A DNA stretch of 64,000 bases from Promethearchaeota archaeon (GTDB lineage Archaea; Asgardarchaeota; Lokiarchaeia; Sigyniarchaeales; SOKP01): positions 62,001 through 126,000 of the forward strand of contig JAUVXW010000001.1 of assembly GCA_030603385.1 (NCBI GenBank), read 5' to 3'. This document shows, piece after piece, positions 54,251-63,173 of the stretch. Every line of letters starts with the position of its first letter. The first letter of the stretch is position 1. Below the pieces are notes generated by a model that saw nothing but the letters and a program-made list of their open reading frames with translations, was not told the origin of the DNA and did no database searches. Made by a program: the position numbers and the translations under genes.

Positions 54251-55498
54251 TCACCTCCATTTTCTTTGTGGTTCATCTGACATTACCATCATTGTACATA
54301 AATTAAGGGATCCCCCCCATCCATGACCAATAGCAGTATGTACCGTTTTAGGAACCTGATTACTAGCTTTCCCCATTATTTGGAGTGCTGCTTCAGCAGG
54401 TCTTTCTAAGGCAGAAGCTCCAATTGCGTTTGTTGAATTGACACCTCCAGAACAACATATTGGCAATTCACCTTTTAATGAAGTAATCCCATTTTCATAC
54501 ATCTGTGGAGCCGTAGTCTCTTCGAATAATCCAAGCTTTTCAACCCACATTAATTCTTGATTAGGGAACGGAGAATAAACTTCAGCGTAGTCAATTTCTT
54601 TTCTAGGAAATGAGATTCCTGCCTGACCGTAAGCTAATTCAGCAGACTTCATTGCTCCCAGTTGTTCTGAGGGATCTATTTGTCCTGAACCACTACAATT
54701 ATAACCAAGAACAGCAGTCTCATGGGCAATACTGGATACACCATTTACATAAACAGGAATATCGCACATATTTTTAGCTTTTTCTTCTGTAGTAAATAAA
54801 ACCGCACATGCACCATCGCTAGCCGGACAAACCATCCCATATCTTAATGGATACGAAATATAAGGTGTGTCTAAAACTTGCTCAATTGTAAGATCTGGCA
54901 TTTTCAAATGAGCCCACCATGTTTTTGCTGCATTGCGTCTATTTTGGACGACAACCCTTGCTAAATCCTCTTCCGTTATTTTTGATTTATGCATATAGTT
55001 AGTAGCTTGATAGGAAGCTACACCAATTGCAGCACCGGCAGATAGAATACGGGTTAAACGTTCATATGTAATTCCCAGTGTATTATATACAGTAATTTCA
55101 CCGTATGCTACACTAGCTAGACCAGTAGCGGTGTTGCCCTGACTTTGTTGTTCAAAACCAATAGCAAGAACCGTATCTATTCCAGGTAATCCTGCCGCAA
55201 CCGAATAATACCCCGCAATCGCGACAGTACCTCCCGTAGTACCTCCTGTTGTAACTCGCATTAAAGGTTTATTTCGTGCCCCCATCCAGTCTGTCATCCA
55301 TAATTCAGGAATATTTGCCCCTTCAAATGCAGGCATGTTACCATTTACATAAGCATCAATATCTTCAAAACTTATGCTTGGAACTTTCTTTAAGCAATCT
55401 TCTATTGCTTCGCTTATTAATTCTGGCATATTTACATCGGATCTTTTTGAAGCATGTTCAGTAAAACCAGCTGAAACTATAGCAACTTGTCTTCCCAT
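54251..55498 (-). CDS. thiolase-fold acyl-CoA enzyme lacking the nucleophilic Cys
   Basis: About 415 residues of a SCP2-thiolase-like fold. QVAIVSAGFTEHASKRSD opens the domain and AEVYSPFPNQELMWVEKLGL and GHGWGGSLNLCTMMVM close it. The nucleophile loop that is Cys in thiolases reads VTTGGTTGGTVAI, with Gly at that place, and the C-terminal GHP His is replaced in CSGGVNSTNAIGAS. The start is ATG 55498 behind GGAGGGGAG; a longer frame overlaps the preceding gene. It is probably an aldolase- or condensation-type enzyme acting with its DUF35 partner. Confidence 0.87.
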   Translation of the reverse strand: MGRQVAIVSAGFTEHASKRSDVNMPELISEAIEDCLKKVPSISFEDIDAYVNGNMPAFEGANIPELWMTDWMGARNKPLMRVTTGGTTGGTVAIAGYYSVAAGLPGIDTVLAIGFEQQSQGNTATGLASVAYGEITVYNTLGITYERLTRILSAGAAIGVASYQATNYMHKSKITEEDLARVVVQNRRNAAKTWWAHLKMPDLTIEQVLDTPYISYPLRYGMVCPASDGACAVLFTTEEKAKNMCDIPVYVNGVSSIAHETAVLGYNCSGSGQIDPSEQLGAMKSAELAYGQAGISFPRKEIDYAEVYSPFPNQELMWVEKLGLFEETTAPQMYENGITSLKGELPICCSGGVNSTNAIGASALERPAEAALQIMGKASNQVPKTVHTAIGHGWGGSLNLCTMMVMSDEPQRKWR

Positions 55499-55499
55499 T

Positions 55500-56642
55500 T
55501 TAATTACTCCCCTCCAATACATATAATATATTATTTTGTGCACACATCCCTATTTGACCGGATGCAATAGCTTTTTTAACACCTTTAACTTGATATCCAT
55601 TAGCTTCTCCTGTGAGTTGTTTAACGGCTTCAATTATTCTTATTATTCCCGTTGCACATGGAGGATTACCTCCTATTGCACCTCCAGAAGGATTTATTGG
55701 CAAATTTCCATTTATTTCGGATTCGATACTAGCACCTTTCCCTTTATCAGCAAATCCTAGTGCTTCAGCAAATATCAATTCTTCATGAGCATAAGCTTCA
55801 AAAAATTCAGCAACATCAATCTCTTCCTTTGGATTTTTTATTCCAGCAGTTTCAAATGCCATTTTACCCGCCTTTTCCATAGATTTGCAAGTTGATAAAT
55901 CTCTATCACCAAGATAATAGGTATCTTGACTATACCCTACACCTGTAATCCAAACGGGGCTATCTGTTATTTTTAAAGCTTGTTTCTCAGGAGCTAATAG
56001 TAAAGCTGCAATACCATCGCAAGGTTGTGCTACCATTAATTCTGTTACTGGATCAGCATAAATTTCTGATTCTAATATATCTTTTACTGTAATATTAGCA
56101 TTTTGAGCTTCTTCTAAGGCTAATGGATTTTTTGCTGCATTTTTCCTATTTTTCACAGACACTTTAGCAATGTCATCAACACTAACCCCATACTTCTCCA
56201 TATATGCTCTCATCTGAAACCCTGCAGAAGTGATATCGTTCACATAAGCTAATGGGCGTTCCCATGTCGGATCTGTTTCATACAATCGAGCAGAATGGTA
56301 TGGAAAACATGAGGCCATGCTTCCCCCCCAAACGACAGCTAATTTATGATTACCTGATAATACTCTCATTAATCCATATAGGACAGCATGAGCACCATCC
56401 ATTTCTACTTTACTTTCATCTGTTAAGTATGATCCTCCAACATCCACTGTAAAACAATTTGAAATAGTTCGACCATCATAATAATCATTTGTGCAAGAAA
56501 CAACGGTAGTTATATCTTTTTTCTTTAGACCAGCTTTATCAATTGCACCTCGCACAGCTTCAAAAATCATTTCATAACGCCCATAATTAGCATCTGAATA
56601 TGATTTGACTTGATTATATCCTACAATACCTACTTTTTCCAT
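55500..56642 (-). CDS. thiolase-fold acyl-CoA enzyme lacking the nucleophilic Cys (second)
   Basis: About 380 residues. EKVGIVGYNQVKSYSDAN at the N-terminus, AVVWGGSMASCFPYHSARL, VDVAEFFEAYAHEELIFAEA and NPSGGAIGGNPPCATGIIR identify the thiolase superfamily. The nucleophile position reads Gly (KVEMDGAHAVLYG) and the C-terminal GHP His is Asn (GGNPP). The stop is separated from the next thiolase start by one base. The start is ATG 56642; the GTG at 56654 overlaps the ribosome site. Confidence 0.87.
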   Translation of the reverse strand: MEKVGIVGYNQVKSYSDANYGRYEMIFEAVRGAIDKAGLKKKDITTVVSCTNDYYDGRTISNCFTVDVGGSYLTDESKVEMDGAHAVLYGLMRVLSGNHKLAVVWGGSMASCFPYHSARLYETDPTWERPLAYVNDITSAGFQMRAYMEKYGVSVDDIAKVSVKNRKNAAKNPLALEEAQNANITVKDILESEIYADPVTELMVAQPCDGIAALLLAPEKQALKITDSPVWITGVGYSQDTYYLGDRDLSTCKSMEKAGKMAFETAGIKNPKEEIDVAEFFEAYAHEELIFAEALGFADKGKGASIESEINGNLPINPSGGAIGGNPPCATGIIRIIEAVKQLTGEANGYQVKGVKKAIASGQIGMCAQNNILYVLEGSN

Positions 56643-56657
56643 TTTTTTTATCACCTT

Positions 56658-57119
56658 TCATATTTTCACAAAACCCTTGATATCTGAAGGGTCTCCTTTA
56701 GTTTTTTCTCCCCATTCAATTTTAAATTTCATTCCAATCCGCAGTTCTTCCGGTACTATATTTAGTAATCGATAGATTATCGCTGTATTACTTCCTTCAA
56801 TTTGTACCATGCCCAAAATCTGAGGTTTTTTCACTTTTCTGCTAGATCTATCATTAACTTTATAATGAGTTATTGTGTAATTTTGTAGAGTTCCAGTATT
56901 TGGCAGGGCTACCCAATTTTTATCAAAATCTATCTTTTCATTACATTTCCCACAATATTTCCTAGGTGGTACAAAAACATCTCCACATTTTGGGCATTTA
57001 TTTCCTATTAACTCCTTGTTCTCAAGTGCATCATAAAATTTATCCATGTATTGACCAACCCAAAATGCAAATTCCGCTCTTACAGGTCCTTTATTAGCGA
57101 CTATTATTTTTTCAGACAT
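56658..57119 (-). CDS. DUF35 zinc-ribbon/OB-fold partner (first of the operon)
   Basis: A 153-residue protein: N-terminal helix WVGQYMDKFYDALENKEL, zinc ribbon NKCPKCGDVFVPPRKYCGKC (~42-61) and OB fold (PNTGTLQNYTITHYKVND). It precedes the thiolase-fold gene at 56642 by 15 nt, giving the order DUF35, thiolase, thiolase, DUF35 in one operon. Each thiolase-fold protein probably pairs with one DUF35 protein. Confidence 0.9.
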   Translation of the reverse strand: MSEKIIVANKGPVRAEFAFWVGQYMDKFYDALENKELIGNKCPKCGDVFVPPRKYCGKCNEKIDFDKNWVALPNTGTLQNYTITHYKVNDRSSRKVKKPQILGMVQIEGSNTAIIYRLLNIVPEELRIGMKFKIEWGEKTKGDPSDIKGFVKI

Positions 57120-57250
57120 AATTTAACAATTTAATTTTTTGAGATTCAATTGTGATAATTATATGATGTACATATATAAAACATTAATTTGAAAATGAAA
57201 GATATTGAATAAAACAATAGAAAAAAAAATAATAAAGGAGTTTATTTAAA

Positions 57251-58126
57251 TTATCTTTTATAGTTAAGCATAAAGTCAATTAACTCTGAATTTTTTTTAA
57301 AAACTTGTAACTGATTTTTTTTTAGTTTTTCAGTAGCTAATATCTTTAGTTCTTTTAGTTCAATCTCTTTTTCTCCGATCGCTTCACGAAGTATTGGTAA
57401 AAAATCACATATTATATGTAATTCTAAGACTTTGCCTTTGTACTTTTTCACCGCCAAATCACTAGCGAGAAACAAGTAAGCTGGTGATATGAAATCTGGT
57501 GGAACTGTTATAGGCATTTGTTGCCCCCATTTTCTTAAGTCTTCTGCCATTTTAGTTTCTACACCTGCTGGTGTAACAACATTGACATTAATATTATAAG
57601 GTTTTAACTCTAAACTCAAGCATCTTCCCATAGCGGATACTGCTGCTTTAGAAATAGAATATGCTACCTTATTTGGAGGAAAATAAACATTTCCATTAAC
57701 AGAAGACGTCATAACTATGCTCCCACTTTTTTGTTCAATCATTTTTGGTAGAACTTCCTTTATCATAGCATAATAGCTCAATATATTGAGGTTCAATAAC
57801 TTTTGGGCTTCTTCAATAGGAAAATCAACCACAGAAGAAACATGTGTCATCCCTGCGTTATTTATCAATATATCAATCTTATTAAAGTTTTCAAAATAGG
57901 TTTTAGCACATTCCCTAACACCTTCTAAAGTAGATAAATCAGCAGGTATCCCGAGTCCTTTGGTACCATATTTTTCAATTTCTTCAACCACTTGATTCAA
58001 TTCTACACTGGTTCGAGATGCTACAGCAACATTTGCCCCATTATTGGCTAGATCAAGAGCAACTTCTTTTCCAATACCTCGTCCCCCTCCTGTTACTAAA
58101 GAATTCTTTCCTTCAAGTAATTTCAT
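57251..58126 (-). CDS. short-chain dehydrogenase/reductase (FabG-like)
   Basis: About 290 residues with NSLVTGGGRGIGKEVALDLA, NAGMTHVSSV, SSVNGNVYF and catalytic YSISKAAVSAMGR. It matches 3-oxoacyl reductase-type SDRs. A C-terminal helical tail (~240-290) rich in Glu and Lys is an extension beyond the ~245-residue core. Reduction of a 3-oxo- or oxidation of a 3-hydroxyacyl-CoA would fit the cluster. The start is ATG 58126 rather than GTG 58138. Confidence 0.86.
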   Translation of the reverse strand: MKLLEGKNSLVTGGGRGIGKEVALDLANNGANVAVASRTSVELNQVVEEIEKYGTKGLGIPADLSTLEGVRECAKTYFENFNKIDILINNAGMTHVSSVVDFPIEEAQKLLNLNILSYYAMIKEVLPKMIEQKSGSIVMTSSVNGNVYFPPNKVAYSISKAAVSAMGRCLSLELKPYNINVNVVTPAGVETKMAEDLRKWGQQMPITVPPDFISPAYLFLASDLAVKKYKGKVLELHIICDFLPILREAIGEKEIELKELKILATEKLKKNQLQVFKKNSELIDFMLNYKR

Positions 58127-58331
58127 AAATATAACCACTTTAACTTAAATTTATGTAAATATATTTTAATCTAATTTTGTTGTAGTAATTTAAAAAAGTT
58201 AACTAGATTGCCATCCAATATTCAATAATTCAGTTTTAAAATCTTCATTAAAAACTTTAAATATAATAATGAAAAAAACTAAATTTAAAGCAAAATAAAT
58301 TAACAAAACTATAATAGTCTGTGCTTAAAAT

Positions 58332-59207
58332 ATGTCAGAAGATTACTCATCAAAATTGGTAATAAGTGCTGCTCTTGCGGGATCTATGACCACAAAACAA
58401 CAAAATCCCGCAGTCCCTTATACTCATGAAGAGTTTGGAGATGAAGCAAAAAAGTGTTTGGATGCAGGTGCATCAACAGTTCATATCCACGCAAGAGATC
58501 CTAAAGCAGGATATCCTACGCCTGATTTAGAAAGAATAAAAGCAGTCATAGATAATATTCATGAAAAAGCTCCGGAGATCATCATAAATATAACTAGCTC
58601 AGTAGGTCTTACGCTTGAGCAAAGAGTTGCTCCTACTCAGACATTTAAGCCATTAATCGCTTCATTAAATACGAATTCGATGAATTTTAGTATCGGAAAT
58701 TTTAAAACTGGTGAAATAGTTGGAAATGCTGATGGAGTATTTAGAAACACTTTTCACATAATTCAAACTCTTGCTAAAGCAATGAAAGAAGCTAAAACAA
58801 AACCGGAACTAGAAGTATATGATTTTGGAGGGTTGTATAATATATTATTTCTTAACAAACAAGAAGAGTTATTTGAGCAACCTCTTCATTTCCAATTTGT
58901 ATTTGGAACCTTGGGAGGTGTTCCTTTTTCTTATCAAAATTTAGCAGGTTTTCTCAATTTGATGCCTTCTGGATGTTCATGGAGCGTATGTGGAGTAGCA
59001 AAAGATCAATTTAGGGCAGGTTTATGTGCAGCAGCAATGGGAGGACACATTCGAGTAGGATTAGAAGATAATATTCGCGTCCCAGATGGTCGGTTAGCTA
59101 AAGGTTCATGGGAACAAGTAGAATGGGCTGCAAAAGTGGCAAAACTAGCAGGAAGAGAAGTAGCAACTCCAGATGAAACACGCAAAATTTTCAATTTGTT
59201 ACAATAA
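58332..59207 (+). CDS. beta-keto acid cleavage enzyme (BKACE/DUF849)
   Basis: A 291-residue TIM-barrel enzyme. NPAVPYTHEEFGDEAKKCLD, the zinc ligands in VHIHARDPKAG (~47-57), NITSSVGLTLEQR, SLNTNSMNFSIGNF, YDFGGLYNI and VGLEDNIRVPDGR are signatures of the Kce/BKACE family. These enzymes condense a beta-keto acid with acetyl-CoA to give acetoacetate and a CoA thioester. It lies divergent from the SDR and beside the third thiolase-DUF35 pair, so it probably supplies or consumes an acyl-CoA of this pathway. Confidence 0.92.
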   Translation: MSEDYSSKLVISAALAGSMTTKQQNPAVPYTHEEFGDEAKKCLDAGASTVHIHARDPKAGYPTPDLERIKAVIDNIHEKAPEIIINITSSVGLTLEQRVAPTQTFKPLIASLNTNSMNFSIGNFKTGEIVGNADGVFRNTFHIIQTLAKAMKEAKTKPELEVYDFGGLYNILFLNKQEELFEQPLHFQFVFGTLGGVPFSYQNLAGFLNLMPSGCSWSVCGVAKDQFRAGLCAAAMGGHIRVGLEDNIRVPDGRLAKGSWEQVEWAAKVAKLAGREVATPDETRKIFNLLQ

Positions 59208-59369
59208 GCTGAAATAATTTAAAGTTTAACCAATTATTACTTTTTATATTTACTCTTTTATCCAATTAACGTTGGTGTCTTTTGCAAGAGTAAAATCATG
59301 TTATATGTAAGAATTTATTTAAAGGAAATCAATAACATTAAAGAAAAAGAAAAAAAATTATTAAAATAA

Positions 59370-59972
59370 CTAAAAAGTAAATCCTTCAGGTAACTCAGAT
59401 TCAGATGTTCCTTCTAGGACGAACATTAAATCCATAATTGTATAAGTTGGAGTTTTTGTTCGAAAGATTGGAACAATTTTTTTCCCAATTTCAGGCTCTC
59501 CAACTGCTAGAACGCTCATAAGAATTGTAACAACCTCTTCATCAAATTCAACATTAATGAATTTTATAGGTATGGGTAGTGTGTTGAAAGCTCCAGACCG
59601 ATGAGTTACGATAAAAGAATGGATTGTTGCGGTTTTTCGAGCTTTATCGGATATATCAATAGGTGTTGCTCTTCTCAAACAATCAGGGCAAAAAATTCTG
59701 AAAGGTTCATAAATAGAGCCTTTTGTATCGCATTTATCATTATCGCATCTTGAAGCCATGAGTTTACCTTTCCCAAGAGATTCAAAAAATATAGCTTCAC
59801 CACCATAAGAGTGTATAAAGGTCATATCACGTGGGTTTGTTACACCTGCTAATTTTCCAGTATCTTTATTAAAAATTGGTTGATTTGCTTCCGGAATGTG
59901 AAACACTCCTCTCGGTTTATATCTACCATTGACTATATCAACAAAACCTTTTTCATTATCTTTTTTCACCAT
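59370..59972 (-). CDS. DUF35 zinc-ribbon/OB-fold partner (third)
   Basis: About 200 residues. The zinc ribbon has a longer loop between Cys pairs: CDNDKCDTKGSIYEPFRIFC then PDC (~80-105). The OB fold follows (KARKTATIHSFIVTHRSGAF). The ATG at 59972 lies behind GGAGGA and 2 nt after the preceding thiolase-fold stop. A longer TTG or ATG frame into that gene is not preferred. Confidence 0.87.
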   Translation of the reverse strand: MVKKDNEKGFVDIVNGRYKPRGVFHIPEANQPIFNKDTGKLAGVTNPRDMTFIHSYGGEAIFFESLGKGKLMASRCDNDKCDTKGSIYEPFRIFCPDCLRRATPIDISDKARKTATIHSFIVTHRSGAFNTLPIPIKFINVEFDEEVVTILMSVLAVGEPEIGKKIVPIFRTKTPTYTIMDLMFVLEGTSESELPEGFTF

Positions 59973-59974
59973 TA

Positions 59975-61396
59975 TTAATCCTCCTTTATTAAATAATTTG
60001 GATCCATTAAAATAGTACAAGTTACATGAGACCCTACTCCGGCATGGCTTATAGCTAATCCTCTTTTTGCTCCTTTAACTTGTAGACTTTCCCAATCTTT
60101 TGGTTTTTCCCTTCTAAAAGCTTTCCATTTCTCCTCAGGTTCATGAATTTCATCCCATCGGTTCCAGATATGGTAACCTATCTCTGCTATTTGCATAAGA
60201 CCTGTCGCTCCTACAGCATGCATACATCCTATTAACCCTCCACATGGATTGCTAGGTAGTTTTCCTGGTTTCTTAGTATTTGGGTTAATAACATACGCAT
60301 CTCCACTTTCAATATATTTTCTTCCTTCTCCATAAGGTCTTATCCCAATATCTTCATACGTCTGAATATCACTTATAGTAAATGCATCATGAAGCTCAAC
60401 CACATCAAGATCTTCACTAGGATCAATGACACCAGACATATTGTAAGCATAATAAGCAGAAATTCTAGCTGCCAAGAAACTCGTGAATCCAGGATAACGA
60501 TCTGCACCTGGAAATCTTTTCCCTAAATTGTCGTATTGTCCTTTTGTTTCATTAGGTAATAGTGGTATTTTCATATCACGACGATCTGCCACTCTTAGAG
60601 TATGGCTCCCCGCAGCAATGTAAATCCTTAGTGGTTTGTCTGTAATTTCATAAGCCGTCTTTTCATCACAAACTATTCCGCACGCAGAACCAACGCTCAT
60701 TAAGCAACAGTCTAAAACACGAAGAGGATATGCAACTATAGGAGAGTTAACCACATCCTCTACAGTAATATCCATCGGTCCTTGAGCATGTGGGTTCATT
60801 CTAGCATATCCTCGATTTTTAACTGCTATTTCTGCCATAGTGTTACGAAACGACTCTTCTTCCTTACCAAAGATTTTCCAATATCTCTGAGCCATGACCG
60901 CATAATAACCTGTATAAATATGTCCAAGAGGCGTTTCCCAATCCTTATCTGCTGCTGCTGAAATAAGATGATTACCCTCATCTGTTGGTACCTCATCCAT
61001 CCTCTCCCATCCTAATGCCAGAGTACAATCACTATATCCAGAAGCAACAGCTTTCACAGCTTCCCACATAGCAGAACCACCTGTGGCTCCCCCCGTCTTC
61101 ACACCTATATTACCTAGTGGATCCAACCCAAGTCTATCATGAATTACTGCTTCTCCAAGTAGTTGATCTCCAAAATGGTCAGCAAAATGACCATAATAAC
61201 AAGTGTGAATATATTGTTTCAGTTCGGTAGGAGTCATTTTAACGAAATCTGCTGCTGCTGTCAATGCTTCAACACATAATTCCTCAGTTCGAGTTTCAGG
61301 AAATGCCCGATCAAATTTTGACATTCCAGCTGTAGCTAAATACACAGGTCGCATTAATTTGGGTATTCTTAATTGCTTATCGCTAAATTTAATCAT
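59975..61396 (-). CDS. thiolase-fold acyl-CoA enzyme lacking the nucleophilic Cys (third)
   Basis: A 473-residue SCP2-thiolase-like protein. RPVYLATAGMSKFDRAFPET opens it. The nucleophile loop reads GNIGVKTGGATGGSAMWEAV, with Gly instead of Cys. In this copy the C-terminal His is kept (CMHAVGATGLMQI) and the last motif is ISHAGVGSHVTCTI. VVELHDAFTISDIQTYEDIG matches the active-site loop region. It is coupled to the following DUF35 gene. It is probably an aldolase/lyase or synthase rather than a thiolase. Confidence 0.87.
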   Translation of the reverse strand: MIKFSDKQLRIPKLMRPVYLATAGMSKFDRAFPETRTEELCVEALTAAADFVKMTPTELKQYIHTCYYGHFADHFGDQLLGEAVIHDRLGLDPLGNIGVKTGGATGGSAMWEAVKAVASGYSDCTLALGWERMDEVPTDEGNHLISAAADKDWETPLGHIYTGYYAVMAQRYWKIFGKEEESFRNTMAEIAVKNRGYARMNPHAQGPMDITVEDVVNSPIVAYPLRVLDCCLMSVGSACGIVCDEKTAYEITDKPLRIYIAAGSHTLRVADRRDMKIPLLPNETKGQYDNLGKRFPGADRYPGFTSFLAARISAYYAYNMSGVIDPSEDLDVVELHDAFTISDIQTYEDIGIRPYGEGRKYIESGDAYVINPNTKKPGKLPSNPCGGLIGCMHAVGATGLMQIAEIGYHIWNRWDEIHEPEEKWKAFRREKPKDWESLQVKGAKRGLAISHAGVGSHVTCTILMDPNYLIKED

Positions 61397-61709
61397 ATTG
61401 TTTTCACTTCTTAGAATTTCTATATTCGTATAATTTTAGAATTTTGTTTTCCTATAAATTTGATATTTTATTGTTATGTTTTATTTTGATTAAAAGATTT
61501 CTAATTAAAACAATTGAATTATAGTGGGAAAAAAATCCTATTTTTAAAAAAAGGAGAATCTTATAATTTACTTCTTGAATGAACTTAGACTGTTAATCAT
61601 ATCTGTTATTTAAAGAATATATTATTCAAGGTAAATGTTTATTTTAAATTCAAATTTAAATAATATTGTAAAAATTTCATTAATTTTACAAATAGTTAGA
61701 TGATAAATT
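61397..61709. other. divergent promoter region
   Basis: Separates the third thiolase-fold operon (minus) from the acyl-CoA dehydrogenase (plus). It is AT-rich. No ORF, repeat array or RNA gene is recognised. Confidence 0.35.
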
Positions 61710-63044
61710 ATGGATACGAGAATTTCTGAGTTTGAACCCATCCGAATCCAACGATATGTTCCTGAATTGGATTTATTGAGTAATCCTGTTTTGAATGCAA
61801 AAGAAAAGGAATTTTTGGCCGATTTATATGATTTTATGGAAAAAGAACTCGATCCTGAGTTAAGAAAATTAGAGAATCTTAATTATTATGTAGAGGAACC
61901 AACCCAAGACAAGAAGAGGGAAATAGTAATTGGGATCATGAGAAAATTAGCAGAGAAAGGATATTACTCTACAGTACTTAATACTGAGAATTATGAAGTT
62001 GGCAGAATTACCAGAAATGCTCTTATAGCCTTTGCAATATGTGGGGGGCGATGGAGCGAATATAGTGAAAAGTATATAGCTGGGAATTACAGTATCGAAA
62101 TGGGAAGATTATCGGGAGGTACACTTTATTGTAACCCCATAAGTTATGCTTCTGATGAGGCACAGAAAGAACGATTTTTAGTGCCAGTTGCTAATGATGG
62201 TCAAATTGGAGCTTCAGCAATGACAGAATTTAATGCAGGTTCAGATATTTTTAGTATGGAATTGAGATTACATGAAAAGGATAATAAATTAATTGCAAAA
62301 GGCAAGAAATTATTTATTACTAATGGTATGATCGCTGATTTTATAGTTCTCTATGGACGATTGGATAATGGACAATTAGCTGCTGTAGTAGTTGATACTG
62401 AACATCAGAAATTAAGGAATTTCAGAAGTACTAGAGTAAGAACATATGGAATGACAGATGCTTTTGTAAGTCGTTTGATCTTTGATAGAGTAGAGCTCCC
62501 AAAAGAAAATATGCTTCACGGTCATGGACTTGATATTGCATTTCACCAATTAACTGAGGAGAGATTAGTCATTAGCGCTGAAGCACTTGGAGATGCAATG
62601 AAAAAACTCCTTTATTCTCATGCTTATGCTCTTCAGCGTATGCAATTTGAAAAAAGACTACACCAATATCAAGTTATTCGATTTCCTATTTCTAAAAAAA
62701 TCCGAGAACTAAATCTAATGTTTTCAGCATTAATCCAATATACAAGACAAATGGATGAGCATCCAGAATTAGGAAGTTCTAAATTAATGGCTGCTAATGC
62801 TATGGGGTTAAAAATTAGCTCTACTGAATTAGGATTTGAGAGTGCCATCCATTGCTTCAGAACCCTAGGAGGACGCGGATTCACCCGTCAATATGCTAAC
62901 GAAATAGGCTTGTTAGATCCCTATTGTATGCTTCACGGAGGAGGCTCTAATTATGTTTTAGAGGATAGTGAATCGCGAAGATTCTTTAAACATAAACCTA
63001 CCAGAAGAGAAGTCGAGGATATTATTCCGAAAATAGACTATTAA
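61710..63044 (+). CDS. acyl-CoA dehydrogenase-like flavoprotein
   Basis: A 444-residue acyl-CoA dehydrogenase-fold protein. Helical N-terminus, beta-domain motif GQIGASAMTEFNAGSDIFSM (~170-190), LFITNGMIADFIVL, and the C-terminal helical domain with CFRTLGGRGFTRQYANEIG and YCMLHGGGSNYVLED. In many members the catalytic Glu falls in the last region (YEGT); here it is HGGGS, so the base is missing or moved to another helix. It may be a dehydrogenase with a relocated Glu, or a non-oxidising homologue. ATG start. Confidence 0.87.
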   Translation: MDTRISEFEPIRIQRYVPELDLLSNPVLNAKEKEFLADLYDFMEKELDPELRKLENLNYYVEEPTQDKKREIVIGIMRKLAEKGYYSTVLNTENYEVGRITRNALIAFAICGGRWSEYSEKYIAGNYSIEMGRLSGGTLYCNPISYASDEAQKERFLVPVANDGQIGASAMTEFNAGSDIFSMELRLHEKDNKLIAKGKKLFITNGMIADFIVLYGRLDNGQLAAVVVDTEHQKLRNFRSTRVRTYGMTDAFVSRLIFDRVELPKENMLHGHGLDIAFHQLTEERLVISAEALGDAMKKLLYSHAYALQRMQFEKRLHQYQVIRFPISKKIRELNLMFSALIQYTRQMDEHPELGSSKLMAANAMGLKISSTELGFESAIHCFRTLGGRGFTRQYANEIGLLDPYCMLHGGGSNYVLEDSESRRFFKHKPTRREVEDIIPKIDY

Positions 63045-63173
63045 TTATAGTCTCCTGAGAATTGCATAAAATTTCTATAAATATTAAACTTCTATATTCT
63101 AACTTTATTTTAGTTTTATTATAAATCTTAAGAGAATAAATTATTAAATATATTGACCTAATTATTATAGATA

